Positions 55,863-63,134 of a DNA stretch of 64,000 nucleotides are shown here, piece after piece. The translations under genes and the position numbers were made by a program. This stretch comes from Azoarcus sp. CIB (GTDB lineage: Bacteria; Pseudomonadota; Gammaproteobacteria; Burkholderiales; Rhodocyclaceae), in assembly GCF_001190925.1 (NCBI RefSeq), contig NZ_CP011072.1, positions 4,092,001 through 4,156,000 on the forward strand, given 5' to 3'. The first letter of the stretch is position 1; each line of letters begins with the position of its first letter. Below the pieces are notes generated by a model. That model was not told the DNA's origin. It saw only the letters and a list, made by a program, of their open reading frames with translations, and ran no database searches.

Positions 55863-55876
55863 TTGAGCTTTATCAA
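55863..55876 (-). promoter_or_regulatory. FNR/ANR-type box upstream of the oxidase operon
   Basis: Read on the minus strand, TTGAT-AAAG-CTCAA matches the FNR consensus TTGAT-N4-ATCAA at 9 of 10 positions. Its centre is about 106 bp before the ctaC start codon. It would let an oxygen-sensing Crp/Fnr regulator adjust the aa3 oxidase, plausible in a facultative denitrifier. No regulator of that family is encoded in the window. Confidence 0.6.
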
Positions 55877-55896
55877 CATATTGCAGCGCAATATGT
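55876..55896. promoter_or_regulatory. perfect palindrome upstream of the oxidase operon
   Basis: ACATATTGC-AGC-GCAATATGT has 9 bp perfect arms and a 3 bp centre, and abuts the FNR-type box. It is AT-rich in a GC-rich genome and lies in an intergenic region, so it is probably a binding site for a dimeric regulator. No T-run follows, so it is not a typical terminator. Confidence 0.5.
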
Positions 55897-55921
55897 GATA
55901 TTCGCCCGGTCGCAGCAGCGA

Positions 55922-56344
55922 TCAAGGTGCGGCGAGACGGTGCCGCAAGGTGCGCAGGATGCAGCCGATCAGGGGAATGTGCTCGTAGAGCTGGCGCGCG
56001 GGATCCCAGTGGTCGATGTGCTCGACGACCCGCCCGTCGGCATCGAAACGCAGGTGCGTGACGCCGCGGATCTCGCGGCACGCGCGCCCGGCGCCGAAGC
56101 GGAAGGTCCACGCCAGCATGGCCTGCTGCTCGCCCGCGAGACAGCTCGTCACCTCGAAGCGCGGCGTCTCGACGGTCGCGAACATGTGGCGGAAGATGCG
56201 CGCGATGGGGTCGAGGCCGGTGACGTCGTTGAAGGGATCGACAAAACGTGCGTCCGGTGCGTAGAAGTCCGCGAGGGACGCGAGCGACTGCGGCGTGAGC
56301 GTCGCATAGAAATCGGCGAGCCTTTCGGCGGCTGCGCGCGTCAT
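55922..56344 (-). CDS. NTF2/SnoaL-like protein
   Basis: The 140-residue cytoplasmic protein has the NTF2-like cone fold. It opens RLADFYATLTPQSLASLADFYAPDARFVDPFNDVTG and carries later strands THLRFDADGRVVEHIDHWDP, typical of small ketosteroid-isomerase-like proteins. It could be an isomerase or a lipid/quinone-binding partner. The catalytic residues are not clear. It is the last gene of the nine-gene operon and overlaps the SDR gene by 4 bp. Confidence 0.8.
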   Translation of the reverse strand: MTRAAAERLADFYATLTPQSLASLADFYAPDARFVDPFNDVTGLDPIARIFRHMFATVETPRFEVTSCLAGEQQAMLAWTFRFGAGRACREIRGVTHLRFDADGRVVEHIDHWDPARQLYEHIPLIGCILRTLRHRLAAP

Positions 56345-57129
56345 GAGCCGGTTACCCGCCGCACGAGCGGAAAGTACAGCCGGTACGGCAGGACGCGCAG
56401 CAGCTTCATCAGTCGCGTGAAGCGGCGCGGGAAGTGGGTCTCGAAGTCGCCGCGGGCGAATCCGGCGACGATCTCCGCCGCAGCGTCCTCGGGCTGCATC
56501 AGGGCGGGCATCGTGAAGGGGTTCTGCGCCGTGAGGCGGGTTGCGACGAAGCCCGGACTGATGAGGTGGACCGCGACCCCGCGCGGCGCGAGGTCGAGAT
56601 ACAGGGACTCGGCGAAGTTGACGAGCGCGGCCTTCGACGCGCCGTAGGCCGCCGCCTGCGGCAGTCCGCGGTAGGCCGCAACGCTGCCGACGATCGCGAT
56701 TGCGCCGCGCTCCTGCGCGAGAAGGGTCGGGAGGACGCTCGCGACACCGTCAATCACCCCGAGCAGATTCACGTCGAGGGTCGCGCGCACCGCCTCCGGC
56801 TCGAGCTCCCACGCGCGCATCGGCCGATAGGTGCCGGCGTTGAGGACGACGAGGTCGATGCCACCCCAGGCGGCGAGCAGATCGTCGCGCACGCACGCGT
56901 ATTCCGGCGCCCCCCGCGTGACGTCCATCGTCAGCGCAAGACTGCCGGGGCACTCGGCGGCGACCGCGGCGAGGCGGTCGGCATCGCGCGCCGAGAGCGC
57001 GAGCCGCGCACCGCGAGCGGCAAGATCGCGCGCCAGCGCCGCGCCGATCCCGGCCGAGCCACCGACCAGCCAGACGCGCAGGCCGCGCCAGTCCCGGATC
57101 GGCGGATTGAGCGGCTCAAGGAAGCGCAT
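56341..57129 (-). CDS. short-chain dehydrogenase/reductase
   Basis: The product is a 262-residue Rossmann enzyme. The nucleotide-binding loop is GGSAGIG (23-29), NAG is at 97-99, and the catalytic Ser149, Tyr162 and Lys166 (YGASK) are intact. It should reduce or oxidise a carbonyl/alcohol with NAD(P)H. Basic and hydrophobic C-terminal helices may touch the membrane. Overlaps of 14 bp with the DUF3833 gene and 4 bp with the NTF2-like gene place it in the lipid-modifying operon. Confidence 0.9.
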   Translation of the reverse strand: MRFLEPLNPPIRDWRGLRVWLVGGSAGIGAALARDLAARGARLALSARDADRLAAVAAECPGSLALTMDVTRGAPEYACVRDDLLAAWGGIDLVVLNAGTYRPMRAWELEPEAVRATLDVNLLGVIDGVASVLPTLLAQERGAIAIVGSVAAYRGLPQAAAYGASKAALVNFAESLYLDLAPRGVAVHLISPGFVATRLTAQNPFTMPALMQPEDAAAEIVAGFARGDFETHFPRRFTRLMKLLRVLPYRLYFPLVRRVTGS

Positions 57130-57658
57130 GCGCCTTTCTCTTCACGAAGGACAGGCTGACCTCGCCGAGACGGACGCCGAACTTGCTCATCACCGATCGG
57201 TTCAGCATCACGCGCTCGTCCATCAGGAACATCCAGTCGTCGAAATCGACGTGCCAGATCCGGTCGCCGACCGGCAGCGCGAGCACGTAGCGCCAGCGCA
57301 GCGCGTTGCCGCGCGCCTCGCCCTGCGCCTCGCCGACCACATCGGCCGCGACGCCACCGTAGCGGTGCGCGCCGTGCCGCGTAATCGTCCATACGCGCTG
57401 CTGGGTGGTGCCGTCCGAGTAGGTGAAGCGCTCGTCGAGCGTGCCCACATCCCCGCGCCAGCTCGCCTCGATGACGACATGGAAGCGCTTGACGACCTTG
57501 CCCGAGCGATCCTGGAACATGCCGTAGGCGTCGAGCGTGCCATCGAAGTAGGTGCGCAGGTCGAGGACCGGCGTTTCGGCGGCGTACTCCTGCACATCGA
57601 TGCCGGCGCAACCGGCCATCCCCGCGACCATCGCAAGGGTCATCAGCATTCGGCGCAT
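57116..57658 (-). CDS. DUF3833 lipoprotein
   Basis: The 180-residue product has an N-terminal signal peptide ending in a lipobox-like AGCAG (Cys17), then a beta-rich domain with DVQEYAAETPVLDLRTYFDGTLDAYG, as in DUF3833 proteins. These accompany CFA-type methyltransferase genes in light-regulated operons. It probably faces the periplasm and may bind or move a lipid, which is inferred. It overlaps the MFS gene by 16 bp. Confidence 0.85.
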   Translation of the reverse strand: MRRMLMTLAMVAGMAGCAGIDVQEYAAETPVLDLRTYFDGTLDAYGMFQDRSGKVVKRFHVVIEASWRGDVGTLDERFTYSDGTTQQRVWTITRHGAHRYGGVAADVVGEAQGEARGNALRWRYVLALPVGDRIWHVDFDDWMFLMDERVMLNRSVMSKFGVRLGEVSLSFVKRKAHALP

Positions 57659-58911
57659 CGCCGCTCCTCCTCCATCAGATCACTCCGGTAACGCCACAGC
57701 AGAAACACCGCCAGCGCCTTGAGCGCCACCGGCAACAGTGCGTACACCCCCGCGAGGACGGCCAGCGCGTCGGGGTCGCGGGTGCCGGGTGCGTAGCCCA
57801 GCCGGTCGAGGAGCGGCAACGCGAGCCCGGCGGCAATCGCGAGATTGGCCTTGGAGACAAGGTTCCACCACCCGAACCAGGCGCCCGCGCGCGGCCCCGC
57901 CGAACGCTCCCGGGCGAGCAGATCCGCGAGCATGGCCGCCGGCAGGGCCAGGTCCGCCCCCAGGGCCGCACCCGAGAGCACGCAGATCAGCGCGAAGCTG
58001 CGCAGGTCGCCCGCGCCGAGCGTCGCCGCCCAGGCAAACACCGCCATCGCGAGCAGCATGGCGATCAGCCAGGCACGGTGCTTTCCGAAGACCGACGCGC
58101 AACGCACCCACAGGGGCATGCTCGCGGCCCCGGCGAGGAAATACAGGATGAGGAACAGGCCCGATGCGGATTCGGCCTGCAGCACGTCGGAGACGAAGAA
58201 CAGCACCGTCGCGGCGGGGATCGCGGCGGCGATGCCGTTCGCGGCGAACACCACGAGCAATCGCGCGAAGGGACGACAGGCGAGCGCGTCGCGCATGGCC
58301 GAGCGCAGGGACACCGCGCCGCCTTCCACCTTCACCACCGCCGGCGCGAAGCGCAAGGTGAGCCCCGCGCCGAGCAGGAGAATGAAGGGGAAGGTCCAGC
58401 CGAGCCACGCCAGGCCGCTGGCGGGGTCGTTCCCAAGCACGGAGGGCAATCCGGCCGCGAGCACGACGCCCGCCAGCGCGAAGCCCTCGCGGCTTGCGAC
58501 CACGCGCGTGCGCCCATCGGGCGTATCGGCCAGTTCCGCGCCCCACGCGGCGTAGTTGATGGTGGCGAGCGAGTAGCCGAGCGTGACGAGCAGCAGCGAC
58601 GCCGCCAGCCACAGGAGCCCGGCACCGGCCGGCGGACCGAGCAGCGCGATGAATCCTGCGGCCAGCAGCGGCAGCGCCGCGACGATCCACGCACGTCGCG
58701 CCACGAAACGATCGCTCGCCCAGCCGATGATCGGATCGGTGACGGCATCGACGATGCGCACGCCGAGCAGGACGGCGCCGATCGCCGCGAGCGGAAGGCC
58801 CAGGCCATCCGCGTAGAGCTTGGGTGCGTGCACATAGATCGGCAGCGCGGCGAAGGCCAGCGGCAACCCCAGCACGCCGTACGCCAGGGCGGGTCCGCGC
58901 TCAACCTTCAT
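57643..58911 (-). CDS. MFS transporter (GPH/MelB-like)
   Basis: The product is a 422-residue, twelve-helix transporter. YGVLGLPLAFAALPIYVHAPKLY at the N-terminus and DPIIGWASDRF between helices 2 and 3 (the MFS loop, D-x3-GxxSDR type) match the glycoside-pentoside-hexuronide branch. In this context it could export a lipid or lipid precursor rather than a sugar. The start at 58911 overlaps the chalcone-isomerase-like gene by 11 bp. Confidence 0.85.
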   Translation of the reverse strand: MKVERGPALAYGVLGLPLAFAALPIYVHAPKLYADGLGLPLAAIGAVLLGVRIVDAVTDPIIGWASDRFVARRAWIVAALPLLAAGFIALLGPPAGAGLLWLAASLLLVTLGYSLATINYAAWGAELADTPDGRTRVVASREGFALAGVVLAAGLPSVLGNDPASGLAWLGWTFPFILLLGAGLTLRFAPAVVKVEGGAVSLRSAMRDALACRPFARLLVVFAANGIAAAIPAATVLFFVSDVLQAESASGLFLILYFLAGAASMPLWVRCASVFGKHRAWLIAMLLAMAVFAWAATLGAGDLRSFALICVLSGAALGADLALPAAMLADLLARERSAGPRAGAWFGWWNLVSKANLAIAAGLALPLLDRLGYAPGTRDPDALAVLAGVYALLPVALKALAVFLLWRYRSDLMEEERRCAEC

Positions 58912-59488
58912 CGCCGATCCCCAGCAGGCTTGAACGCAGGGCCGGCTCGCGCGTGCGCGGGTCGAGCCAGATCGCGAAGAAGGCGCGCGCGAAGTCCGCG
59001 TCACGCAACTCGGCGGTCAGCGCCCCGCGATGGTAGAAAGCCACCCGACCGTCGGGTTCCGCCAGCCCGACGATCGTGTCGCCGGGTTCGACGGACGGGA
59101 ATGCCCGCGCCAGCAGCGGTCGCCAGGTCTCGCGCCGCTCCGCGTCCGCGAACCCGAGACGCGCCATCTCGTCGAGACTGGCCGCGACGAGGCGCTCGCC
59201 GCGGATCGGTCGCGCGTAGCGGATCTCCAGCGCGAAGGGCCGCTCGGGGCGCCAGGGCGAGGCACCGCGCGTCCACAGGCTGGCGTCGTAGAGCGCGAGA
59301 CCGAACCAGCGCATCGTGCCCTGCCCCACGACGCCCCAACCCGCGCCGACGCCCGGCGCCCGCGCCTCGAGTCCGGACGCGGCCGCGCGCCCGCCCCCGA
59401 GCACGCACGCGATCGCGATGCAGCCCGCAAGCAGCAGCGGCCGCAACCCCGCCCGCTCAGCGGTGGGCAAGTTCGAAGTGATGGACAT
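58901..59488 (-). CDS. chalcone isomerase-like exported protein
   Basis: The product is about 195 residues. A signal peptide region (LLLAGCIAIACVLGGGRAAA) is followed by the chalcone isomerase-like fold: WGVVGQGTMRWFGLALYDASLW and ETWRPLLARAFPSVEPGDTIVG are typical. These relatives are usually non-enzymatic lipid binders or lack the plant-enzyme active site. It is likely periplasmic. The start is ATG at 59488, and a TTG at 59500 is possible. Its beginning overlaps the CFA-family gene by 32 bp. Confidence 0.8.
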   Translation of the reverse strand: MSITSNLPTAERAGLRPLLLAGCIAIACVLGGGRAAASGLEARAPGVGAGWGVVGQGTMRWFGLALYDASLWTRGASPWRPERPFALEIRYARPIRGERLVAASLDEMARLGFADAERRETWRPLLARAFPSVEPGDTIVGLAEPDGRVAFYHRGALTAELRDADFARAFFAIWLDPRTREPALRSSLLGIGDEG

Positions 59489-60677
59489 CGATGTCGCCAA
59501 CGAGGAAACCGGCCTCGCAGTACGCCAGATAGAAGCGCCACAGCCGCATGAAGCGCGCGTCGAAGCCCTGCGCCGCGACCTCGGCGCGCTTCTCGTCGAA
59601 TTGCACGCGCCAGCGTTCCAGCGTGCGTGCGTAATCGCGTCCGAAGGCGAAGTCCCCGACCAGTGCGAGTCCGGCCGTCTCGGCCTGACGGCGCACGATG
59701 GCCGGCGTCGGCAGCATCCCGCCGGGGAAGATGTAGCGCTGGATGAAGTCCGTTCCCCGCCGGTAGCGCGGGAACAGGGCTTCGTCGATCGTGATCGCCT
59801 GCACCACGCAGCGACCGCCGCGCCGCAGGCGGCGCGAGAGCGTCGCGAAATAGGTCGGCCAGAAGCGCTCCCCGACCGCCTCGATCATCTCGATGGACAC
59901 GACGTGGTCGTACTCGCCGAGCACGTCGCGGTAGTCGCACAGCGCGAAGGTCGCGCGATCGGCGAAACCTTCGCGCTCGGCGCGGGCGCGCGCATGGGCA
60001 AGCTGCGCGGGCGAGAGCGTGATGCCGAACACGAGACAGCCGAACTCTTTTGCCGCGATCTCGGCGAAGCCGCCCCAGCCGCAGCCGACCTCGAGGATCG
60101 TCTGACCCGGCTGCGCATCGAGGCGCTCGAGGATGCGCCGATACTTGCGCCGCTGGGCCGCCTCGAGCGGCTCCGCGGCATCGCCGAAGAGGGCCGCCGA
60201 ATAGCTCATCGTGGGATCGAGCCACAGCGCGTAGAAGTCGTTGCCGAGGTCGTAGTGCGCCTCGATGTTGCGCCGCGCCCCGCTGCGCGTGTTCGCGCGC
60301 AACGCGTTCCACAGGCGGTAGCCCACCAACGGCAGCAGGCGCCCGTAAACGGCGCGCGCCAGGCGTGTGCGGTTCTCCGCCAGCAGCGTCAGCAGTGCGG
60401 TCAGGTCGTCGGTGTCCCAGAGCCCGGCCAGGTAGGTCTCGCCGAGACCGATGTCGCCACGTGCCAGCGCCGCCGCGAAGGTCTCGTGGTCGCGCACGCG
60501 CCAGTGCGCACGCAGCGGGCCATGACCGAGGCGCAGGGTCTCGCCCCCGGGCAACTCGAGCGCCAGCGCCCCACCCTCGAGCGATTCGAGCAACCCCAGC
60601 GCCAGCCGGGTCGCGCGCGGCGCACTGGACGCCGACCACGCCACCGGTTTCGCGAGCGTATTTTCGAGGGAATTCAT
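59457..60677 (-). CDS. cyclopropane-fatty-acyl-phospholipid synthase family methyltransferase
   Basis: The 406-residue product has an N-terminal lipid-binding half and a SAM methyltransferase half. LEVGCGWGGFAE is the SAM loop (195-206), EAHYDLGNDFYALWLDPTMSYS the conserved substrate region, and YRRGTDFIQRYIFPGG the late family motif. Members add a methylene or methyl group to the double bond of membrane phospholipid acyl chains. Next to an FAD oxidoreductase it may make methylated or furan-type acyl chains instead of simple cyclopropanes, which is inferred. It overlaps DUF1365 by 4 bp. Confidence 0.92.
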   Translation of the reverse strand: MNSLENTLAKPVAWSASSAPRATRLALGLLESLEGGALALELPGGETLRLGHGPLRAHWRVRDHETFAAALARGDIGLGETYLAGLWDTDDLTALLTLLAENRTRLARAVYGRLLPLVGYRLWNALRANTRSGARRNIEAHYDLGNDFYALWLDPTMSYSAALFGDAAEPLEAAQRRKYRRILERLDAQPGQTILEVGCGWGGFAEIAAKEFGCLVFGITLSPAQLAHARARAEREGFADRATFALCDYRDVLGEYDHVVSIEMIEAVGERFWPTYFATLSRRLRRGGRCVVQAITIDEALFPRYRRGTDFIQRYIFPGGMLPTPAIVRRQAETAGLALVGDFAFGRDYARTLERWRVQFDEKRAEVAAQGFDARFMRLWRFYLAYCEAGFLVGDIDVHHFELAHR

Positions 60678-61456
60678 CGCGTGGTTTCCTCCAGCGGGGG
60701 CAACGGTTTGTGAAAGAAGCGGACCCTTTTCAGCCACAGGCGCAGCGCCTGCCAGTGGATTCGCGCGACGACACCTAGGGTCATGAGCGGATAGCGCAGC
60801 AGCCAGGCGAGCATCGCCGAGCCATCGAGGGGTCGGGCGCGCCCGCCGACCGCCGTACTGAGGCGGAGCTCGCCGCCCTCCCAGTAATCGATCGCGACGG
60901 CCGGAACGACGCCTGCGGCGCGGAAACGGAAGCGGTATTCGCCTGCCACGGGCAGGAAGGGGGACACATGGAAAACCTTGATCGCGCGCATCTCGTCGCC
61001 GGGGCGGATCGGCCCCAGGTCGCGGTGATGGATGAGGTAGTTGTGATGTTCGCCGAAGGTGTTGCTCACCTCGGCGAGCACCACCCGGAGGGCGCCGGCA
61101 CGGTCGTGACAGAACCAGAAACTCACGGGATTGAACAGGAAGCCCAGCATGCGCGGCATCGTCTGCAGCACCACCTCGCCGTCGGCGACCCCGACCAGCC
61201 CGTGGCGCGCGAGCAAGCCACTCAGCCACGGCAGCAGCGGCGTGCCGTCGCGCGGACCGTGGTCGCGGCTGCGAAACGAGAAGACGTTCGCGCGCTCGAC
61301 CCCGAGCAGCGGCACGGACAGGTCGTCCAACCGCGACAAGGGCAGGCGCAGGAAGGCGGTCGGATACATGAAGCGGTTGTGCACCGGCGCGTGGCGCTCG
61401 TGAAACACCGCGCCGAAACACACGGCCGGCATCAGCGGGTCGTGCGCCGCGCTCAT
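60674..61456 (-). CDS. DUF1365 protein
   Basis: The 260-residue product has FGAVFHERHAPVHNRFMYPTAFLRLPL at the N-terminus and FLFNPVSFWFCHDRAGAL, AEVSNTFGEHHNYL, KVFHVSPFLP and YPLMTLGVVARIHWQALRLW, which are the hallmarks of DUF1365. It nearly always sits between an FAD-dependent amine-oxidase-like gene and a CFA-family gene, as here. Function is unknown. It is probably a membrane-associated lipid-modifying partner. Both ends overlap neighbours by 4 bp. Confidence 0.9.
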   Translation of the reverse strand: MSAAHDPLMPAVCFGAVFHERHAPVHNRFMYPTAFLRLPLSRLDDLSVPLLGVERANVFSFRSRDHGPRDGTPLLPWLSGLLARHGLVGVADGEVVLQTMPRMLGFLFNPVSFWFCHDRAGALRVVLAEVSNTFGEHHNYLIHHRDLGPIRPGDEMRAIKVFHVSPFLPVAGEYRFRFRAAGVVPAVAIDYWEGGELRLSTAVGGRARPLDGSAMLAWLLRYPLMTLGVVARIHWQALRLWLKRVRFFHKPLPPLEETTR

Positions 61457-62814
61457 GCGCCGCACGCCTCCACGACGCTCTCACTCCCGCGCGCACTCCC
61501 GCGCCAGGGCACGCGACCGCCCAGCGCCTCGACAATCGGCAAGGCAGACTTCAGGCCGTCCTCGTGAAATCCGTAGCCGGTCCACGCGCCCGCGAACCAC
61601 GTGCGGCGCACGCCCTGGATGCCGCCGAGCGCACGCTGCGCCGCCACCGCCGCGGCGTCGAACACCGGATGGGCATAGTCGAAACTCGCCAGCACGCGCG
61701 CCGGGTCCGGTTCGCGCACGGGATTCAGCGTCACCACCACCGGCGTGTCGAACGGCACGGGCTGCAGCCGGTTGATCAGGTAGCTGACCGAGACGGCGCC
61801 CGGGACGGGCTCCGCACTCTCCCCGCCCGGGGCCGCGGCGTAGTTCCACGCCGCCCAGACGCCCTGCCGCCGCGGCAGCAGGCTGGCATCGGTATGCAGC
61901 ACGGCGCGGTTGGGCTGATAGCGCACCGCCGCCAGGATCTCCCGCTCGCCTGCCGTCGCATCGCCGCCGAGGATCGCCAGCGCCTGGTCGCTGTGGCACG
62001 CGAACACGACCTCGTCGAAACGGTCGACCCGCTCCGGGGTATGCACCCACACCGCGTTGGCGTCGCGAAACACCCCCAGCACCGGCGTGTCGAGACGCAG
62101 GTCGTCGAGCTGACTGCACATGCGCCGCACGTACTCGCGCCCTCCCCCGCGCACCGTCATCCACTGCGGCCGATCGGCGATCTGCAGCAGGCCGTGGTTG
62201 TCGCAGAAGCGCACGAAGGTCTCGAGGGGATAGTCGAGCATGGCCCGCGTCGGGCAAGACCAGATCGCCGCAGCCATCGGCAACAGGTACCAGTCGCGAA
62301 ACTCGCGGCTGTAGCGGTTCGCCGCCAGGTATTCACCCAGCCGCAGCCCCGCCGCCCCGTCGCCGCCAAGCGCGAACCGGGGGGCCTCGCGGTTGAAGCG
62401 CAGGATGTCGCGCAGCATGCGCCAGAACCCCGGCCGCGCCGCATTGCCCGGCTGGGCGAAGAGGCTGCGCAGACTGGTTCCCGACCACTCCAGGTCCGGC
62501 TGCGCGAGGCTCACGGAAAACGACATCTCCGTCTCGACGGCCTCGACGCCGAGCAGGCCGAAGAGCGCGATCAGGTTCGGGTAGGTGCGGCGATTGAACA
62601 CCAGGAAGCCGGTGTCGACGGGGTGAGTCACCCCGTCCAGCGTCACGTCGACCGTGTTCGTGTGCCCGCCCGCCTGCTTGCCGGCCTCGAAGACGGTCAC
62701 GTCATGCTCGCGCGACAGCATCCACGCACAGGCCAGGCCGGAGATCCCCGCGCCGACGACCGCAATCCGCCGCGCCGGACGCGGCTCCCACGGGAAGGCT
62801 TCGCGCATGTTCAT
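61453..62814 (-). CDS. FAD-dependent amine-oxidase-like oxidoreductase
   Basis: The 453-residue product has RIAVVGAGISGLACAWML, the dinucleotide-binding loop (about 16-33), then VFEAGKQAGGHTNTV, and a C-terminal FAD motif (WFAGAWTGYGFHEDGLKSALP). Relatives act on fatty acyl chains or are partners of CFA-family enzymes in light-induced operons. The ATG at 62814 overlaps the stop of the small upstream gene by 4 bp, so it is preferred over a GTG 9 bp earlier. Confidence 0.9.
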   Translation of the reverse strand: MNMREAFPWEPRPARRIAVVGAGISGLACAWMLSREHDVTVFEAGKQAGGHTNTVDVTLDGVTHPVDTGFLVFNRRTYPNLIALFGLLGVEAVETEMSFSVSLAQPDLEWSGTSLRSLFAQPGNAARPGFWRMLRDILRFNREAPRFALGGDGAAGLRLGEYLAANRYSREFRDWYLLPMAAAIWSCPTRAMLDYPLETFVRFCDNHGLLQIADRPQWMTVRGGGREYVRRMCSQLDDLRLDTPVLGVFRDANAVWVHTPERVDRFDEVVFACHSDQALAILGGDATAGEREILAAVRYQPNRAVLHTDASLLPRRQGVWAAWNYAAAPGGESAEPVPGAVSVSYLINRLQPVPFDTPVVVTLNPVREPDPARVLASFDYAHPVFDAAAVAAQRALGGIQGVRRTWFAGAWTGYGFHEDGLKSALPIVEALGGRVPWRGSARGSESVVEACGA

Positions 62815-63056
62815 GATGAGCACCCCTGCACCGTCGCCGGCGCGTAGTCGCCGCGATGAAGGAAGAGTTTCAGTGCCAACCCCTCGTCCACGGCATAATT
62901 GTCCTGGACAGAAACCACTGCCGACGGATCGACCGGCGTGGCCGCAGCGGCCCGCGGAGCTGTCACGTAGATGAACAGCGCAGCACCTGCGACGACCGTC
63001 GCCGCAAGCAGCAGGGTGCGTTGCACGAGAGAGAACCTAAGGGTCTTGGCTTTCAT
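62811..63056 (-). CDS. small exported or membrane-anchored protein
   Basis: The product is an 81-residue protein with a basic N-terminus (MKAKTLRFSLVQR), one hydrophobic helix (about 14-37) and a periplasmic tail ending in QGCSS. I do not recognise a family. It is the promoter-proximal gene of the operon divergent from the MerR-type regulator gene, with CCAGGACAAA as ribosome binding site, which overlaps the operator at 63055-63073. Its stop overlaps the oxidoreductase start by 4 bp. Confidence 0.75.
   Translation of the reverse strand: MKAKTLRFSLVQRTLLLAATVVAGAALFIYVTAPRAAAATPVDPSAVVSVQDNYAVDEGLALKLFLHRGDYAPATVQGCSS
62899..62911. promoter_or_regulatory. third operator-like site inside the small gene
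   Basis: TTGTCC-T-GGACAG lies within the coding sequence of the 81-residue protein and shares a 12 bp core with the intergenic site at 63055-63073. It may be an auxiliary operator or coincidence. Confidence 0.35.
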
Positions 63057-63073
63057 TTTGTCCTGGACAAAAT
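63055..63073. promoter_or_regulatory. operator 1 of the MerR-type regulator region
   Basis: ATTTTGTCC-T-GGACAAAAT is a perfect palindrome with 9 bp arms. It covers the start codon and leader of the small gene and lies just downstream of the predicted transcription start of that operon, a natural place for repression. Confidence 0.6.
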
Positions 63074-63081
63074 TTGTACAC

Positions 63082-63098
63082 GGCTCTAACTTAGAGCC
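63082..63098. promoter_or_regulatory. central palindrome between the two operators
   Basis: GGCTCTAA-C-TTAGAGCC is a perfect palindrome with 8 bp arms, lying between the two TTGTC-type sites. It overlaps the predicted -10 of the minus-strand promoter. It may be a separate binding site or a symmetrical promoter core. Confidence 0.45.
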
Positions 63099-63116
63099 AT
63101 TCGCACACCGCGTCAA
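63088..63116 (-). promoter_or_regulatory. predicted promoter of the lipid-modifying operon
   Basis: On the minus strand TTGACG (63116-63111) and TAAGTT (63093-63088) are separated by 17 bp. The -35 is close to consensus and the -10 is weak. It lies between operator 2 just upstream and operator 1 just downstream. Confidence 0.45.
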
Positions 63117-63119
63117 GGA

Positions 63120-63134
63120 TTTGTCCACGACAAA
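63120..63134. promoter_or_regulatory. operator 2 of the MerR-type regulator region
   Basis: TTTGTC-CAC-GACAAA shares the arms of operator 1 and sits directly before the regulator's ATG at 63135. Its centre is 63 bp from that of operator 1, six helical turns, so both face the same side of the DNA. Confidence 0.6.
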
